A stretch of 64,000 nt of DNA, from positions 1 to 64,000 of the forward strand of contig PAHY01000052.1 of the NCBI GenBank assembly GCA_002705055.1, given 5' to 3'. Shown here piece by piece: positions 8,060 through 16,212 of the stretch; within the stretch, counting starts at the first letter, position 1; the number at the start of each line of letters is the position of its first letter. The notes below the pieces were generated by a model. The model was not told the origin of the DNA. It did no database searches and was given only the letters and a program-made list of their open reading frames with translations. Source of the stretch: Planctomycetota bacterium. Lineage in GTDB: Bacteria; Planctomycetota; UBA1135. The position numbers and the translations under genes were made by a program.

Positions 8060-9000
8060 GCCGGCACCTTGACCTGATCGAGGATCTCCTCGAGCACGTC
8101 GGAGGTGTCGAGGTCGGTCTCGCGGAGCGGTGCCAGCAGCACGCGGTGTGCGACGACCGGCACGAACAGCTCCTTGAGATCGTCCGGGATCACGTAGTTG
8201 CGTCCGCTGAGCAGCGCCTGCGCCTGCGAGGCGCGCCGCAGGTCGATCGCCGCGCGCATGCTGGCGCCGAGCGCCAGCTGACGCGAGCGCCGCGTCGCCT
8301 CGACCAGGTCGAGCAGATAGCCCGTGAGGCTGTCATCGAAGGCGATCTTCGGCACGGCGCGCATGAAGCCCTGCAGCGCCTCCAGATCGAGCACCGGCTT
8401 GAGCTCGGTGATGCGCCGACCCAGGTGCGGGTCTTCCAGAATGCGCTGCGAGGCCTCGCGGTCCGGGTACCCGATGGACAGCCGCATCAGAAAGCGGTCG
8501 AGCTGCGACTCGGGCAAGGGATAGGTGCCCTCAAAGTCGACCGGGTTCTGCGTGGCGATGACGAAGAAGGGCTTGGGCAGCTCGTGGGTCGTGCCGTCCA
8601 CCGACACCCGCCCCTCGGCCATCGCTTCCAGCAGACAGGATTGGGTGCGCGGCGAGGTGCGGTTCAGTTCGTCGGCCAGCACCACGTTGTGGAACACCGG
8701 CCCGGCGTGAAACTGAAAGCTCTCGCGCTTCATCGAGTAGAGGTTCACGCCCAGCACATCGCTGGGCAGCAGATCAGCCGTGAACTGCACGCGCTGAAAG
8801 CTGCCGCCGATCGAGCGCGCGAGCGCCCGCGCCAGCGAAGTCTTGCCGGTGCCGGGGACATCCTCGAGCAGCACGTGGCCGCCCGCGAGCAGCGTCGTGA
8901 TGGCGCGCCGGACCGTTTGCGGCTTGCCGAAGATGACGCTTTCGACCTGTTCGACGAGATCCTGCAGGGTCGAGGCTTGGAGACGGGGACGCTCGCTCAT
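8056..9000 (-). CDS. MoxR family AAA+ ATPase
   Basis: 314 aa from ATG 9000. Walker A is VPGTGKTS (residues 49-55) and Walker B VVLADELNRTSPRTQ (Asp110-Glu111). ATQNPVDFEGTYPLPESQLDRF provides the sensor and the MoxR signature. MoxR ATPases act as chaperones for VWA/DUF58 partners, which fits the two genes that follow. A GTG 15 nt upstream (9015) is an alternative start. Upstream on the minus strand TAAAAC (9036-9031) could be a -10; no Shine-Dalgarno sequence is seen before either start. It is divergent from the NlpC/P60-like gene. Confidence 0.92.
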   Translation of the reverse strand: MSERPRLQASTLQDLVEQVESVIFGKPQTVRRAITTLLAGGHVLLEDVPGTGKTSLARALARSIGGSFQRVQFTADLLPSDVLGVNLYSMKRESFQFHAGPVFHNVVLADELNRTSPRTQSCLLEAMAEGRVSVDGTTHELPKPFFVIATQNPVDFEGTYPLPESQLDRFLMRLSIGYPDREASQRILEDPHLGRRITELKPVLDLEALQGFMRAVPKIAFDDSLTGYLLDLVEATRRSRQLALGASMRAAIDLRRASQAQALLSGRNYVIPDDLKELFVPVVAHRVLLAPLRETDLDTSDVLEEILDQVKVPA

Positions 9001-9057
9001 AGGAGGCGCGCCCACTTGCGGCGCGTCCCCGTTTTACCAGAGCCCGGGCGCGGGGCT

Positions 9058-9063
9058 TACAAT
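9058..9063 (+). promoter_or_regulatory. Leaderless -10 element TACAAT
   Basis: TACAAT is followed by exactly 6 nt and ATG 9070 of the NlpC/P60-like lipoprotein. The spacing places the expected transcription start at the A of ATG. Confidence 0.6.
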
Positions 9064-9069
9064 CGAGGC

Positions 9070-9804
9070 ATGGCGGAGAGCAGCGTGTTGCGGGCAGTCG
9101 TGCAGATCGGCCTGGTCGTTTGGCTGGCTGGCGCGGGTGCCTGCGCGGGGCCGACGGTGCAGGGCGACGCGGCCGCGGAAGCCGCGGCGAGCTCGGATCA
9201 GCTGACGCGCGCGCAGGTCATCGAGCACGCCCGCGCCTTCGCGGAGCATCGCTGGTCGGCTTCCGAGGCGAACGTCTTCCATGGTGAAGATCGCTTCGGC
9301 AATCGCATCGACACGCCGGATCGCCCGGGCTCGGGCCTGGACACCGGCTGGTCCACCGATGGCGAGCCCAATCAAGGGGTGGCTTACCAGTGGGGTGGCT
9401 TCTCGACGATCGCCGAGTTCGAGGCCGGAGTCGCGGCGGGCAAGTGGGCCGGGCATCTCCCCACCGATGGCGCGTCCTTCTTCACGCCCGAAGCCGTGGG
9501 GGTGGATTGTTCCGGGCTGGTGTCGCGGGTCTGGCGGCTGCCGCGCAAGGAGTCGACCCGCAGCCTGCCGCGCATCTGCCGGCGGCTTGACGATTGGGAC
9601 GAGCTGCTGCCCGGAGATGTGCTCAACCGCGTGGATCGGCACACCATGATCTTCGTCGAGTGGGCGAATCCGGCCCGGACGGAGCTGCGCGTGATCGAGG
9701 CGACCACCCGCGAGGGCCGGGTCCACGAATCCGTGCACGAACGGCAGGAACTGCAACGGCGCGGTTACCAGGCCTTGCGCTACCCGCCATTGGCCACGCG
9801 CTAG
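9070..9804 (+). CDS. NlpC/P60-like lipoprotein (Cys-His hydrolase)
   Basis: 244 aa. A hydrophobic leader ends in LAGAGAC (Cys25), so lipidation is likely. The catalytic region shows V-D-C147-S-G-L-V, the NlpC/P60-type nucleophile block, and H191-T-M-I-F-V-E as the probable histidine. Between the leader and the nucleophile lies an unusual 100-residue segment (ANVFHGEDRFGNRIDTPD, GVAYQWGGF) rather than an SH3 domain. Such enzymes cut cell-wall peptides or related amides; the substrate here is unknown. The ORF track fuses it to an unrelated upstream frame; the leaderless -10 at 9058 fixes the start at 9070. Confidence 0.78.
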   Translation: MAESSVLRAVVQIGLVVWLAGAGACAGPTVQGDAAAEAAASSDQLTRAQVIEHARAFAEHRWSASEANVFHGEDRFGNRIDTPDRPGSGLDTGWSTDGEPNQGVAYQWGGFSTIAEFEAGVAAGKWAGHLPTDGASFFTPEAVGVDCSGLVSRVWRLPRKESTRSLPRICRRLDDWDELLPGDVLNRVDRHTMIFVEWANPARTELRVIEATTREGRVHESVHERQELQRRGYQALRYPPLATR

Positions 9805-9860
9805 TCGCGCTTCGCACCGCCGCGCGATGAGCCCCCTGCCCGCCTGCTGAAATCACGACG

Positions 9861-11027
9861 ATGGAAGCAGCGTCTCCGCTTGTCGATCTCCCGCGCCGGC
9901 CGTGGCTGCGGTGGGTCTGGTGGGCCGGCTTTTGGGTAGGCATCGGGCTGCTGACCGCGCTGCAGTTCTACTTCGCCTGGAAGGCGGAGTACGGCACCGA
10001 CGGCGAGCCGCTCAGCTTCCAGTCCGCCCTGGTCCGCCGCATGCCCGGCTGGCTGGTGTGGGGCGTGTTCTCGATCGGCATCGCCCGGCTGGCCCGGCGC
10101 TTTCCGCTGGGGCGCCGGCGCGGGCACAGCTTCTGGCTGCACGCGGCCATGAGCCTCGGGGTCGCCGTCGTCCACGCGGCGATTCGCATTCCGATCGAGT
10201 TCATGCCCTTCGCCCTCGAGGGGATCCAGCAGGAGAACCCGGGCGCGGAGTACTTCGACGTCTATTGGGTGGCGATCCTGTGGTACCTGCCGCCGGGCAT
10301 CGTCATGTACTGGGCGATTCTGGCGGTCTGCTCGGCGCTGCATTACCGGCAGCGGCTGAGCGAGAAGGAGGTGCAGGCCGCGACGCTCGAGTCGCAGCTG
10401 TCGGAAGCGCGGCTCAACGCGCTCAAGATGCAGCTGCAGCCCCACTTCCTGTTCAACACGTTGCACTCGATCGGCGCGCTGGCGCGCACCGGGCGCGGCG
10501 AAGAGGTGGTGCGGGTGGTGACCGGACTTTCGGATCTGCTGCGCCGCGTGCTGACGGCCGGCGGCGGTCAGCTGGTCCTGCTCGAGGAGGAGCTCGACTT
10601 TGTCGACCGCTACCTCGAGATCGAGGGGCTGCGCTTCCAGGATCGGCTGCGCGTGACGCGCGAGATCGCGCCGGATGTGCTCGACGCCCAGGTGCCCAAC
10701 CTGATCCTGCAGCCGCTGGTCGAAAACGCAATCCGCCACGGCATCTCGGTGCTGCCAAAGTCGGGGCGGGTCGAGCTGCGCGCCAGCCGCCGCGGCGAGC
10801 AGCTGGTGATCGAAGTGCGCGATGATGGCCCCGGCCCGGGTGGCCCTCCGATGGGCGGGGGCATCGGCCTGGCCAATGTGCGGGGTCGCCTCGAAGAGCT
10901 CTACGGCTCGCGCGCGCAGCTCGAACTGGTCCATGACACCTGGGGAGAGACAGGAGGGACCGGGACCTGCGCACGCCTGAGCTTGCCGCTGACCGCCTCC
11001 GACTCCGCAGCAGGAGAAAGCAGATGA
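9861..11027 (+). CDS. LytS/YehU-type sensor histidine kinase
   Basis: 388 aa. Four transmembrane helices occupy residues 20-160. The His_kinase (PF06580) block is LKMQLQPH195FLFNTLHSIGAL, with VLLEEELDFVDRYLEIEGLRF, then an ATPase with LVENAIRHGI (N box) and DDGPGPGG...GGGIGLANVRGRL (G boxes). These kinases phosphorylate LytTR regulators; the next gene is one, overlapping by ATGA at 11024-11027. There is no extracellular sensor domain beyond short loops, so the signal is probably sensed in the membrane. Confidence 0.92.
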   Translation: MEAASPLVDLPRRPWLRWVWWAGFWVGIGLLTALQFYFAWKAEYGTDGEPLSFQSALVRRMPGWLVWGVFSIGIARLARRFPLGRRRGHSFWLHAAMSLGVAVVHAAIRIPIEFMPFALEGIQQENPGAEYFDVYWVAILWYLPPGIVMYWAILAVCSALHYRQRLSEKEVQAATLESQLSEARLNALKMQLQPHFLFNTLHSIGALARTGRGEEVVRVVTGLSDLLRRVLTAGGGQLVLLEEELDFVDRYLEIEGLRFQDRLRVTREIAPDVLDAQVPNLILQPLVENAIRHGISVLPKSGRVELRASRRGEQLVIEVRDDGPGPGGPPMGGGIGLANVRGRLEELYGSRAQLELVHDTWGETGGTGTCARLSLPLTASDSAAGESR

Positions 11028-11779
11028 AGGTGCTGATCGTCGACGACGAACCCCTGGCCCGCGAGGTGATCGCCGGCCTGCTCGCGCGCCACGAAGACAT
11101 GGAAGTCGTCGGCCAGGCGGGCAGCGGCGAGGACGCCATCGAGCTGATTCGTGCCAAGCAGCCCGATTTGGTCTTCCTCGACGTGCAGATGCCGGGCTGC
11201 GACGGCTTCGAGGTCGTGCGTGCGCTCGAGCTCGATCCGATGCCGCAGATCGTGTTCGCGACCGCCTTCGACGAGCACGCGCTGCGCGCTTTCGAGGTGC
11301 ACGCCGTTGACTATCTGCTGAAGCCCTTCAGCGATGAGCGCTTTGAACAGAGCCTCGCCCGCGCGCGCGCCGTCCACGCTGCGAGCAAGCGTTCCGAGCT
11401 CGCCGAGCGGCTGATGGAGCTGGTGGCGAGTTCGGACGTCGGGCGGCCGCGGGAGCAGCGCTTCGCGATCAAGTCCGGCGGCGCGGTCTACTTCCTGGAT
11501 GCCGAGGAGATCGACTGGATCGAGGCGGCGAACAACTCGGTGCGCTTTCACGCCGGCGGCAAACGCCATCTGATGCGAGCGACCATCCGATCGGTCGAAG
11601 AGCAGCTCGATGAGCAGGCCTTTGCCCGGATCCATCGCTCGACGATCGTGCGCCTGGATCGAATCCGGAAACTCGTGCCGCAGGAACACGGGGATTACCT
11701 TGTGGTTCTGCGCGATGGCACCGAACTTCGGATGAGTCGCCGGCGGCGCGAGGAGCTGCGCGCGCGTCTTCCCTGCTAG
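11024..11779 (+). CDS. LytTR family response regulator
   Basis: 251 aa. The receiver domain has D7-D8-E9, phospho-acceptor D53 in LVFLDVQMPG, and the YLLKPF lysine at about 100. The LytTR DNA-binding domain spans about 145-250 (SGGAVYFLDAEEIDWIEAANN, FARIHRSTIVRLDRI). It is the cognate regulator of the kinase with which it overlaps. A GGAG Shine-Dalgarno sequence precedes its ATG, as expected for an internal operon gene. Its TAG stop (11777-11779) is also the first half of the TAGGAT promoter hexamer of the next gene. Confidence 0.93.
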   Translation: MKVLIVDDEPLAREVIAGLLARHEDMEVVGQAGSGEDAIELIRAKQPDLVFLDVQMPGCDGFEVVRALELDPMPQIVFATAFDEHALRAFEVHAVDYLLKPFSDERFEQSLARARAVHAASKRSELAERLMELVASSDVGRPREQRFAIKSGGAVYFLDAEEIDWIEAANNSVRFHAGGKRHLMRATIRSVEEQLDEQAFARIHRSTIVRLDRIRKLVPQEHGDYLVVLRDGTELRMSRRRREELRARLPC

Positions 11780-11782
11780 GAT
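11777..11782 (+). promoter_or_regulatory. Leaderless -10 element TAGGAT, overlapping a stop codon
   Basis: TAGGAT lies 6 nt before ATG 11789. Its first three bases are the TAG stop codon of the LytTR gene, so termination codon and promoter share sequence. Confidence 0.6.
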
Positions 11783-11788
11783 CGGGGG

Positions 11789-13765
11789 ATGCCCCGGATT
11801 TGGTTGCCCATTCTGCTGATTCTCGCGGTCGGCGCGGGAGTTGTCTTCTGGCCGACCGAGCAGCCGGAGGGCCCGCTGACCGCATCGGCCGCGGCGGCCG
11901 AGGACGAGGAGGAGCGCGACTTCGCCGAGGTCGGCGAGCTGCCGCAGGATCCCCTTCCCTCTCCGCTCGGCGCGCCGCTCGACCTGTCCGGCGGGGGCGC
12001 CGCGCAGCGCGAAGGCGGGGACGTCCTGGCCACCCGCGACCCGGATGAGGTCGACGCCGAGGCCACCGTGACGGTGCGAGTGATCAACCAGGACGGCGCG
12101 CCCATCGAAGGGGCCACCGTCGGGGTGCTCCAGGTGCCGGACATGGAAGGCGAGGCGGGGCTGCGCAGCCTGCAGCCGGTCCTGTTCGCCGTGCAGGGAG
12201 CGCCGGTCGAGAACAAGGACTTCGCGATCACCGAGGTGCTCAGCGATCTCGAAGGTCGCGCCAGCCTGCCGGCGCCGAGCGAGGTGCAGTTCGTGGTCTA
12301 CGCCCGTCTGCCGCGGCACCTGATCTCCTTCAAGCTGGGCGAGGGCCTGAGTGACGGCGAGCAGCACGATCTGGGTGATCTGCGCGTCGCGCCGGGCGGC
12401 TACCTCGAGGTCGACGTGGTCGATGACTACGGCGCGCCGATCGAAGACGCCGCCGTCGTCATGGTGCTCAACAACGGCGGCAACTTCGCGGAAGAGCTGC
12501 CGATTCAGTTCCTGCGAACCAACGCAGCGGGCCGCGCGGTCTTCGAGCACCTGTCCTTCAAGGACTACAAGCTCGAGGTGGCCAAGCGGGGTTATCAGCA
12601 CTATCGCGAGGAGCCGGTCTCGATCACCGAGCGCGGCGACGGCCGCATGGAGGTCAGCCTGTCGCGCGGCGCTGCGCTGGCGGGCACTGTGGTCGACGCC
12701 TGGGGCCAGGCGGCCGAGGGCGTGGTCGTCACCGCGCGGGCGCGGCGCGGCGAGTTTCGCCTCGAGGGGCTGACGGACGGGCTGCTGGGCCCGGCCGCGC
12801 CGGTGGTCACCGACGCCGCGGGTCAGTTCCGCTTTGAGGGGATGTTCGCGGACGCCGAATACGACCTGCGCGCCAACCCGGATCCGGGCCTGTCGGCCTT
12901 CGCGCGCGAGCGTCCGGCCGAGGGCATCACCATCTCCCTCCCGGAGACCGCCTTCGCGAGCGGTCGCGTGATCGACGCCAACGGCAAGCCGGCGGTCAAC
13001 GCTCAGGTCAGCTTCCTGCAGGATGTCGGCAACGAGCGACGCCGCGTGCGTCCGCGCAGCGTGCGGACCAACGACGACGGCGCCTTTCTCGCCGAGCTGA
13101 CCCCCGGCCTCTACGAATGGAGCGCGCGCCACGCGCGCGGCGAGGTCTACAGCACCAACGCCATGGACCTGCGCGGCGAAGTGCTGCTGGGCGATTTGCA
13201 GCTCATGCCGGGTGGCCGCGCCGAACTGCGCTTCTTCGACGCAGCCGGCGAGCGCACCACGCAGGTTTCGTTCTACTCGCTGCGGCGCGTCGACGGCGGC
13301 CAGGAGGTCGAGCCCGCTTCGCTCATCCGCGACCGGCGGCCCTCCAACGGCCGCGAGACCAATCCAATGCGCTTCGACGGTCTCGCGCCCGGGACCTACG
13401 CCATGCGCTTTGGCAGTTCGGCCGGACTTGCCCCGGTCGCCCGCTTCGATGTGCGCGCCGATCAGACCACCGAGGTCGAGGTCCAGCTCGGCGCCGCGGC
13501 GACGGTTGTCTTGGAGTTCGCTCGAGCCGACGGCAGCCCCGCCGGCGGCCGCTTCCGCCTGGATCGCGTCGGGCCGATGCCGCCGGAGTGGACCCATCTG
13601 CGGGATGACCATCGCATCCGTGCCCGCGAGGGGCGCGACACCACGGTCTCGGGCATCGTGCCGGGCTCGTACATCCTGCGCGAGGACCGTCGCGGTGGGG
13701 CAGAGTTGGGTGAGTTCAGCTTCGGGCCGGGCGAACACCGGCATCGCGTCGTCATCCCGAACTAG
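11789..13765 (+). CDS. Membrane-anchored carboxypeptidase-regulatory-like repeat protein
   Basis: 658 aa. The N-terminus MPRIWLPILLILAVGAGVVFW is one transmembrane helix or uncleaved signal. A Glu/Asp-rich linker and then several beta-sandwich repeats follow, recognisable from recurring blocks such as VRVINQDGAPIEGATVGV, VDVVDDYGAPIEDAAVVMV, GTVVDAWGQAAEGVVVTAR and GRVIDANGKPAVNAQVSF. These match carboxypeptidase regulatory-like/Cna-B-type domains, which are typical of planctomycete surface proteins. No enzyme motif is seen. It lies behind the two-component pair but has its own promoter. It converges on the TfoX gene with a 4-base overlap of the ends. Confidence 0.75.
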   Translation: MPRIWLPILLILAVGAGVVFWPTEQPEGPLTASAAAAEDEEERDFAEVGELPQDPLPSPLGAPLDLSGGGAAQREGGDVLATRDPDEVDAEATVTVRVINQDGAPIEGATVGVLQVPDMEGEAGLRSLQPVLFAVQGAPVENKDFAITEVLSDLEGRASLPAPSEVQFVVYARLPRHLISFKLGEGLSDGEQHDLGDLRVAPGGYLEVDVVDDYGAPIEDAAVVMVLNNGGNFAEELPIQFLRTNAAGRAVFEHLSFKDYKLEVAKRGYQHYREEPVSITERGDGRMEVSLSRGAALAGTVVDAWGQAAEGVVVTARARRGEFRLEGLTDGLLGPAAPVVTDAAGQFRFEGMFADAEYDLRANPDPGLSAFARERPAEGITISLPETAFASGRVIDANGKPAVNAQVSFLQDVGNERRRVRPRSVRTNDDGAFLAELTPGLYEWSARHARGEVYSTNAMDLRGEVLLGDLQLMPGGRAELRFFDAAGERTTQVSFYSLRRVDGGQEVEPASLIRDRRPSNGRETNPMRFDGLAPGTYAMRFGSSAGLAPVARFDVRADQTTEVEVQLGAAATVVLEFARADGSPAGGRFRLDRVGPMPPEWTHLRDDHRIRAREGRDTTVSGIVPGSYILREDRRGGAELGEFSFGPGEHRHRVVIPN

Positions 13766-14346
13766 CGCGCCGCGTCCAGCTCCGCTTCCAGTTCGGCCTT
13801 GCGCTCGGCGGGGAGCCGGTTCCACATCTTGCCGGTCAGCGCGCCTTCCATCGCCCACAGCAGATTGCGGCTCGGGGCGTGGCCCAGCTGCTCGACGGCG
13901 CGGTAAGCCGCGACCGGACCGATCTTGCGCAGCTCGGTGGGCGTGCGGATTCCGGCGTCCATGAGCATGGCCGCGGAGGCCTTGCCCAGCCCGCGCATCC
14001 GCGCCAGCGCCGAGCCGTCCGCCTCCTTGTTCAGCCGGGCGATGCGCAGCGCGCGATCGGCCCAAGCCGCCAGCCGCCGCGCGTCGTCAAGCACGGCGGG
14101 CGGCACCCAGGCGTAGGGCATCGTCGCCTCGCCCTCGCCCGGGCGGAGCAGCGCGGATCCCACCGCCTCGCGCTCGTCGGACATCGTCGCGTCACTGCGC
14201 AGGTAGAGCCGGCCATCCTTCGGGTCGAAGATCGCGAAGAAGAGCCCGTCCAGGTAGAAGCCATAGGCGCCGAACATCCGCTTCTCGACGACCTCGCCCA
14301 GGAAGGCGAGGCGCTCGAGCGCTTCGATCAGAAGCCGGTGCGGCAT
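13762..14346 (-). CDS. TfoX-like protein (N- and C-terminal TfoX domains)
   Basis: 194 aa. The N-terminal domain has KRMFGAYGFYLDGLFFAIF and RLYLRSD as in TfoX_N. The C-terminal part MRGLGKASAAMLMDAGIRTPTELRKIGPVAAYRAVEQ is the helix-hairpin-helix-like TfoX_C. In gamma-proteobacteria TfoX/Sxy activates competence genes with CRP; outside that group the role is unknown. The start at 14346 is supported by TACGAT 6 nt upstream. Confidence 0.88.
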   Translation of the reverse strand: MPHRLLIEALERLAFLGEVVEKRMFGAYGFYLDGLFFAIFDPKDGRLYLRSDATMSDEREAVGSALLRPGEGEATMPYAWVPPAVLDDARRLAAWADRALRIARLNKEADGSALARMRGLGKASAAMLMDAGIRTPTELRKIGPVAAYRAVEQLGHAPSRNLLWAMEGALTGKMWNRLPAERKAELEAELDAAR

Positions 14347-14352
14347 CCCGCC

Positions 14353-14358
14353 ATCGTA
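14353..14358 (-). promoter_or_regulatory. Leaderless -10 element TACGAT (minus strand)
   Basis: TACGAT reads 14358 to 14353 on the minus strand and is followed by 6 nt and the TfoX ATG at 14346. It stands back to back with TACGCT at 14363-14368. Confidence 0.6.
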
Positions 14359-14362
14359 CTGC

Positions 14363-14368
14363 TACGCT
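14363..14368 (+). promoter_or_regulatory. -10-like element TACGCT
   Basis: TACGCT lies exactly 6 nt before a GTG at 14375 that opens a 9-codon reading frame, and 32 nt before the transporter ATG. It is a weaker match than the TAGGAT sites. Confidence 0.45.
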
Positions 14369-14374
14369 TTGCGC

Positions 14375-14404
14375 GTGTTGCAAGCGCGGGGGCACGCTCG
14401 ATGA
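14375..14404 (+). CDS. Possible 9-residue leader peptide (MLQARGHAR)
   Basis: GTG TTG CAA GCG CGG GGG CAC GCT CGA TGA. The GTG stands at the leaderless distance from TACGCT. The TGA overlaps the transporter's ATG as ATGA (14401-14404), so a ribosome finishing this peptide would be placed on the next start. It is too short for coding statistics; the call rests only on these two coincidences. Alternatively the transporter simply has a 26-nt leader. Confidence 0.35.
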   Translation: MLQARGHAR

Positions 14405-16212
14405 GCTACCACGGCTGGATTTCGCTGGTCGTGCTGGTGGTCGCGGCCGTGCTCTTTCTCACGCGCTGGATCCGGCTTGAGCTCGTCGCGCTGTCGATCC
14501 CGGTGCTGCTGTTCGTGACCGGTGCCGTCCCCGAGCCCGAAGACGCGCTGGCCGGCTTCGGCAACCAGGCAGTCATCGCGATCGCGGCGGTCTTCGTGTT
14601 GGGAGCGGGCCTTCAGGAAAGCGGGGTGGCCGCGGCGCTGGCCCGCCGGGTCGAGCGCGCTGCGGGCAAGAGCGAGCCGCGCATCCTCACCCTGGTCTGC
14701 GGGGCGGTCATCATCCTGTCCGCCTTCATGAGCAACGCCGCGACGGTCGCGGTGCTGCTGCCGGTGGTGGTCGCGCTGGCGCGGCGCGCCCAGCTTCCGC
14801 CCTCGCGGCTGCTTATGCCGCTGGGCTACGCGGCCATCCTGGGGGGCAATCTGACGCTGATCGGATCCTCCTCAAACCTGCTGGTCAGTGATTTCCTGCG
14901 CCGCACCACCGGCAGCGGGCTGGGCATGTTCGAGTTCGCGGTCATCGGCGCGCCGATCTGCATCGCGGGTGTGCTCTACCTGCTGCTGGTCGGCCGACGA
15001 TTCCTGCCCGACCGTGATGGGCGCGGGCCGGGCGCTTCGCATGCCCACTCCGAGAAGCTGGTGGCGGACTACGGTCTGGCGCAGTCGATCACGCGGGTGC
15101 GCGTCGGTCAGGCTTCTGCGCTGCGCGGCAGCACCCTCGCCGAGACCGGTATCGGACGCGACTACGCCGTTTCGGTGCTGGCCGTGACCCGGCGTGGTTC
15201 CTTCGGCGAGCGCTGGGTACACCCGGGGCCCAACTTCCGCTTTGAGCGCGGCGATGACGTCTATCTCGAGGGGCCGGACACGGAAGTGTGGCGTCTCGCC
15301 GAAGAGACGCATTCGCGCATGGGGCTGCCCGGCGAGCATGCGGTCGAGCGGGTGCTCGATCACGGCGTGGGGATCGTCGAGGCCAGCGTGCCACCCCGCT
15401 CCGGCTTTCTCGGCCGCACTCTGCAGGAGGTCGAGTTCCGTTCGCGCTACGGCCTGAACGTGCTGTCCCTGTGGCGCAATGATGGCCCGGTACAGCAGGA
15501 CTTCGCGCGTCTGCCGCTGGCCGCCGGCGACGCCATGCTGCTGGCCGGCCCGACCGATCATCTGCGGCGGCTGCGCGGATCCCAGGATCTGGTCTTGCTC
15601 TCCGAGCCCGACGACGTCCGCGACTTCAGCAAAGCACCGCTCGCGCTGCTCTGCCTGGGTGTGGCGCTGCTGCCGCCGTTGCTTGGCCTGGCTCCGCTCG
15701 CGATGAGCGCGCTGGCCGGAGCTCTGCTCATGGTGCTGACCGGCTGCCTGCCTGCTGACCAGGCCGGGCGTTTTGTCGAGTGGCGAGTCCTCGCTCTGAT
15801 CATCGGCACGATCCCGCTGGGCACCGCGCTCGAGAACCACGGCGTCGCGGATCTGGTCGCCGACACCATGGTGGGGGCTTCCTCCTGGGCGGGCGCACCG
15901 GCCGTGCTGGCCGGGCTCTTCCTGCTCGCCGCGCTGATCAGCGTGACCAGCAGCAACGCGGCCGCGGCGGTCATCCTGTCGCCGGTCGCGGTGCGCGCCG
16001 CCGAACCGCTGGGCCTGACACCTTCGGCCGCGCTGCTGACCGTCGCCTACGGCTGCAGCTGCGCCTTCGTCGTACCCTTCGCCCATCAGTGCAATCTGAT
16101 GGTGGCCAAGCCGGGGGGCTACACCACGCGCGACTTCGTGGTGGTCGGCTCCGGACTGAGCGTGGTCGTGGCGGTGGTCGCCGTCACGATGTCGACGCTG
16201 CTCGGCAGCTAG
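14401..16212 (+). CDS. SLC13/NhaD-like permease with two RCK_C (TrkA-C) domains
   Basis: 603 aa. Two membrane halves (residues about 1-200 and 410-603) flank a cytoplasmic insert holding two TrkA-C modules, for example SITRVRVGQASALRGSTLAETGIG and GIVEASVPPRSGFLGRTLQEVEF. LSAFMSNAATVAVLLPVVVAL and TSSNAAAAVILSPVAVRAAEPLG are the paired hairpin motifs of the ArsB/NhaD/SLC13 superfamily. Such proteins carry sulfate, dicarboxylates or other anions, usually with Na+; the substrate cannot be told. No Shine-Dalgarno sequence is present. It may be translated by coupling to the small ORF ending at 14404. Confidence 0.85.
   Translation: MSYHGWISLVVLVVAAVLFLTRWIRLELVALSIPVLLFVTGAVPEPEDALAGFGNQAVIAIAAVFVLGAGLQESGVAAALARRVERAAGKSEPRILTLVCGAVIILSAFMSNAATVAVLLPVVVALARRAQLPPSRLLMPLGYAAILGGNLTLIGSSSNLLVSDFLRRTTGSGLGMFEFAVIGAPICIAGVLYLLLVGRRFLPDRDGRGPGASHAHSEKLVADYGLAQSITRVRVGQASALRGSTLAETGIGRDYAVSVLAVTRRGSFGERWVHPGPNFRFERGDDVYLEGPDTEVWRLAEETHSRMGLPGEHAVERVLDHGVGIVEASVPPRSGFLGRTLQEVEFRSRYGLNVLSLWRNDGPVQQDFARLPLAAGDAMLLAGPTDHLRRLRGSQDLVLLSEPDDVRDFSKAPLALLCLGVALLPPLLGLAPLAMSALAGALLMVLTGCLPADQAGRFVEWRVLALIIGTIPLGTALENHGVADLVADTMVGASSWAGAPAVLAGLFLLAALISVTSSNAAAAVILSPVAVRAAEPLGLTPSAALLTVAYGCSCAFVVPFAHQCNLMVAKPGGYTTRDFVVVGSGLSVVVAVVAVTMSTLLGS

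Noticed and set aside
10901-14065. 1054-aa minus-strand ORF
   Set aside because: It is antisense to the LytTR gene, the repeat protein and the TfoX region; Arg/His/Asp-rich shadow of high-GC coding DNA.
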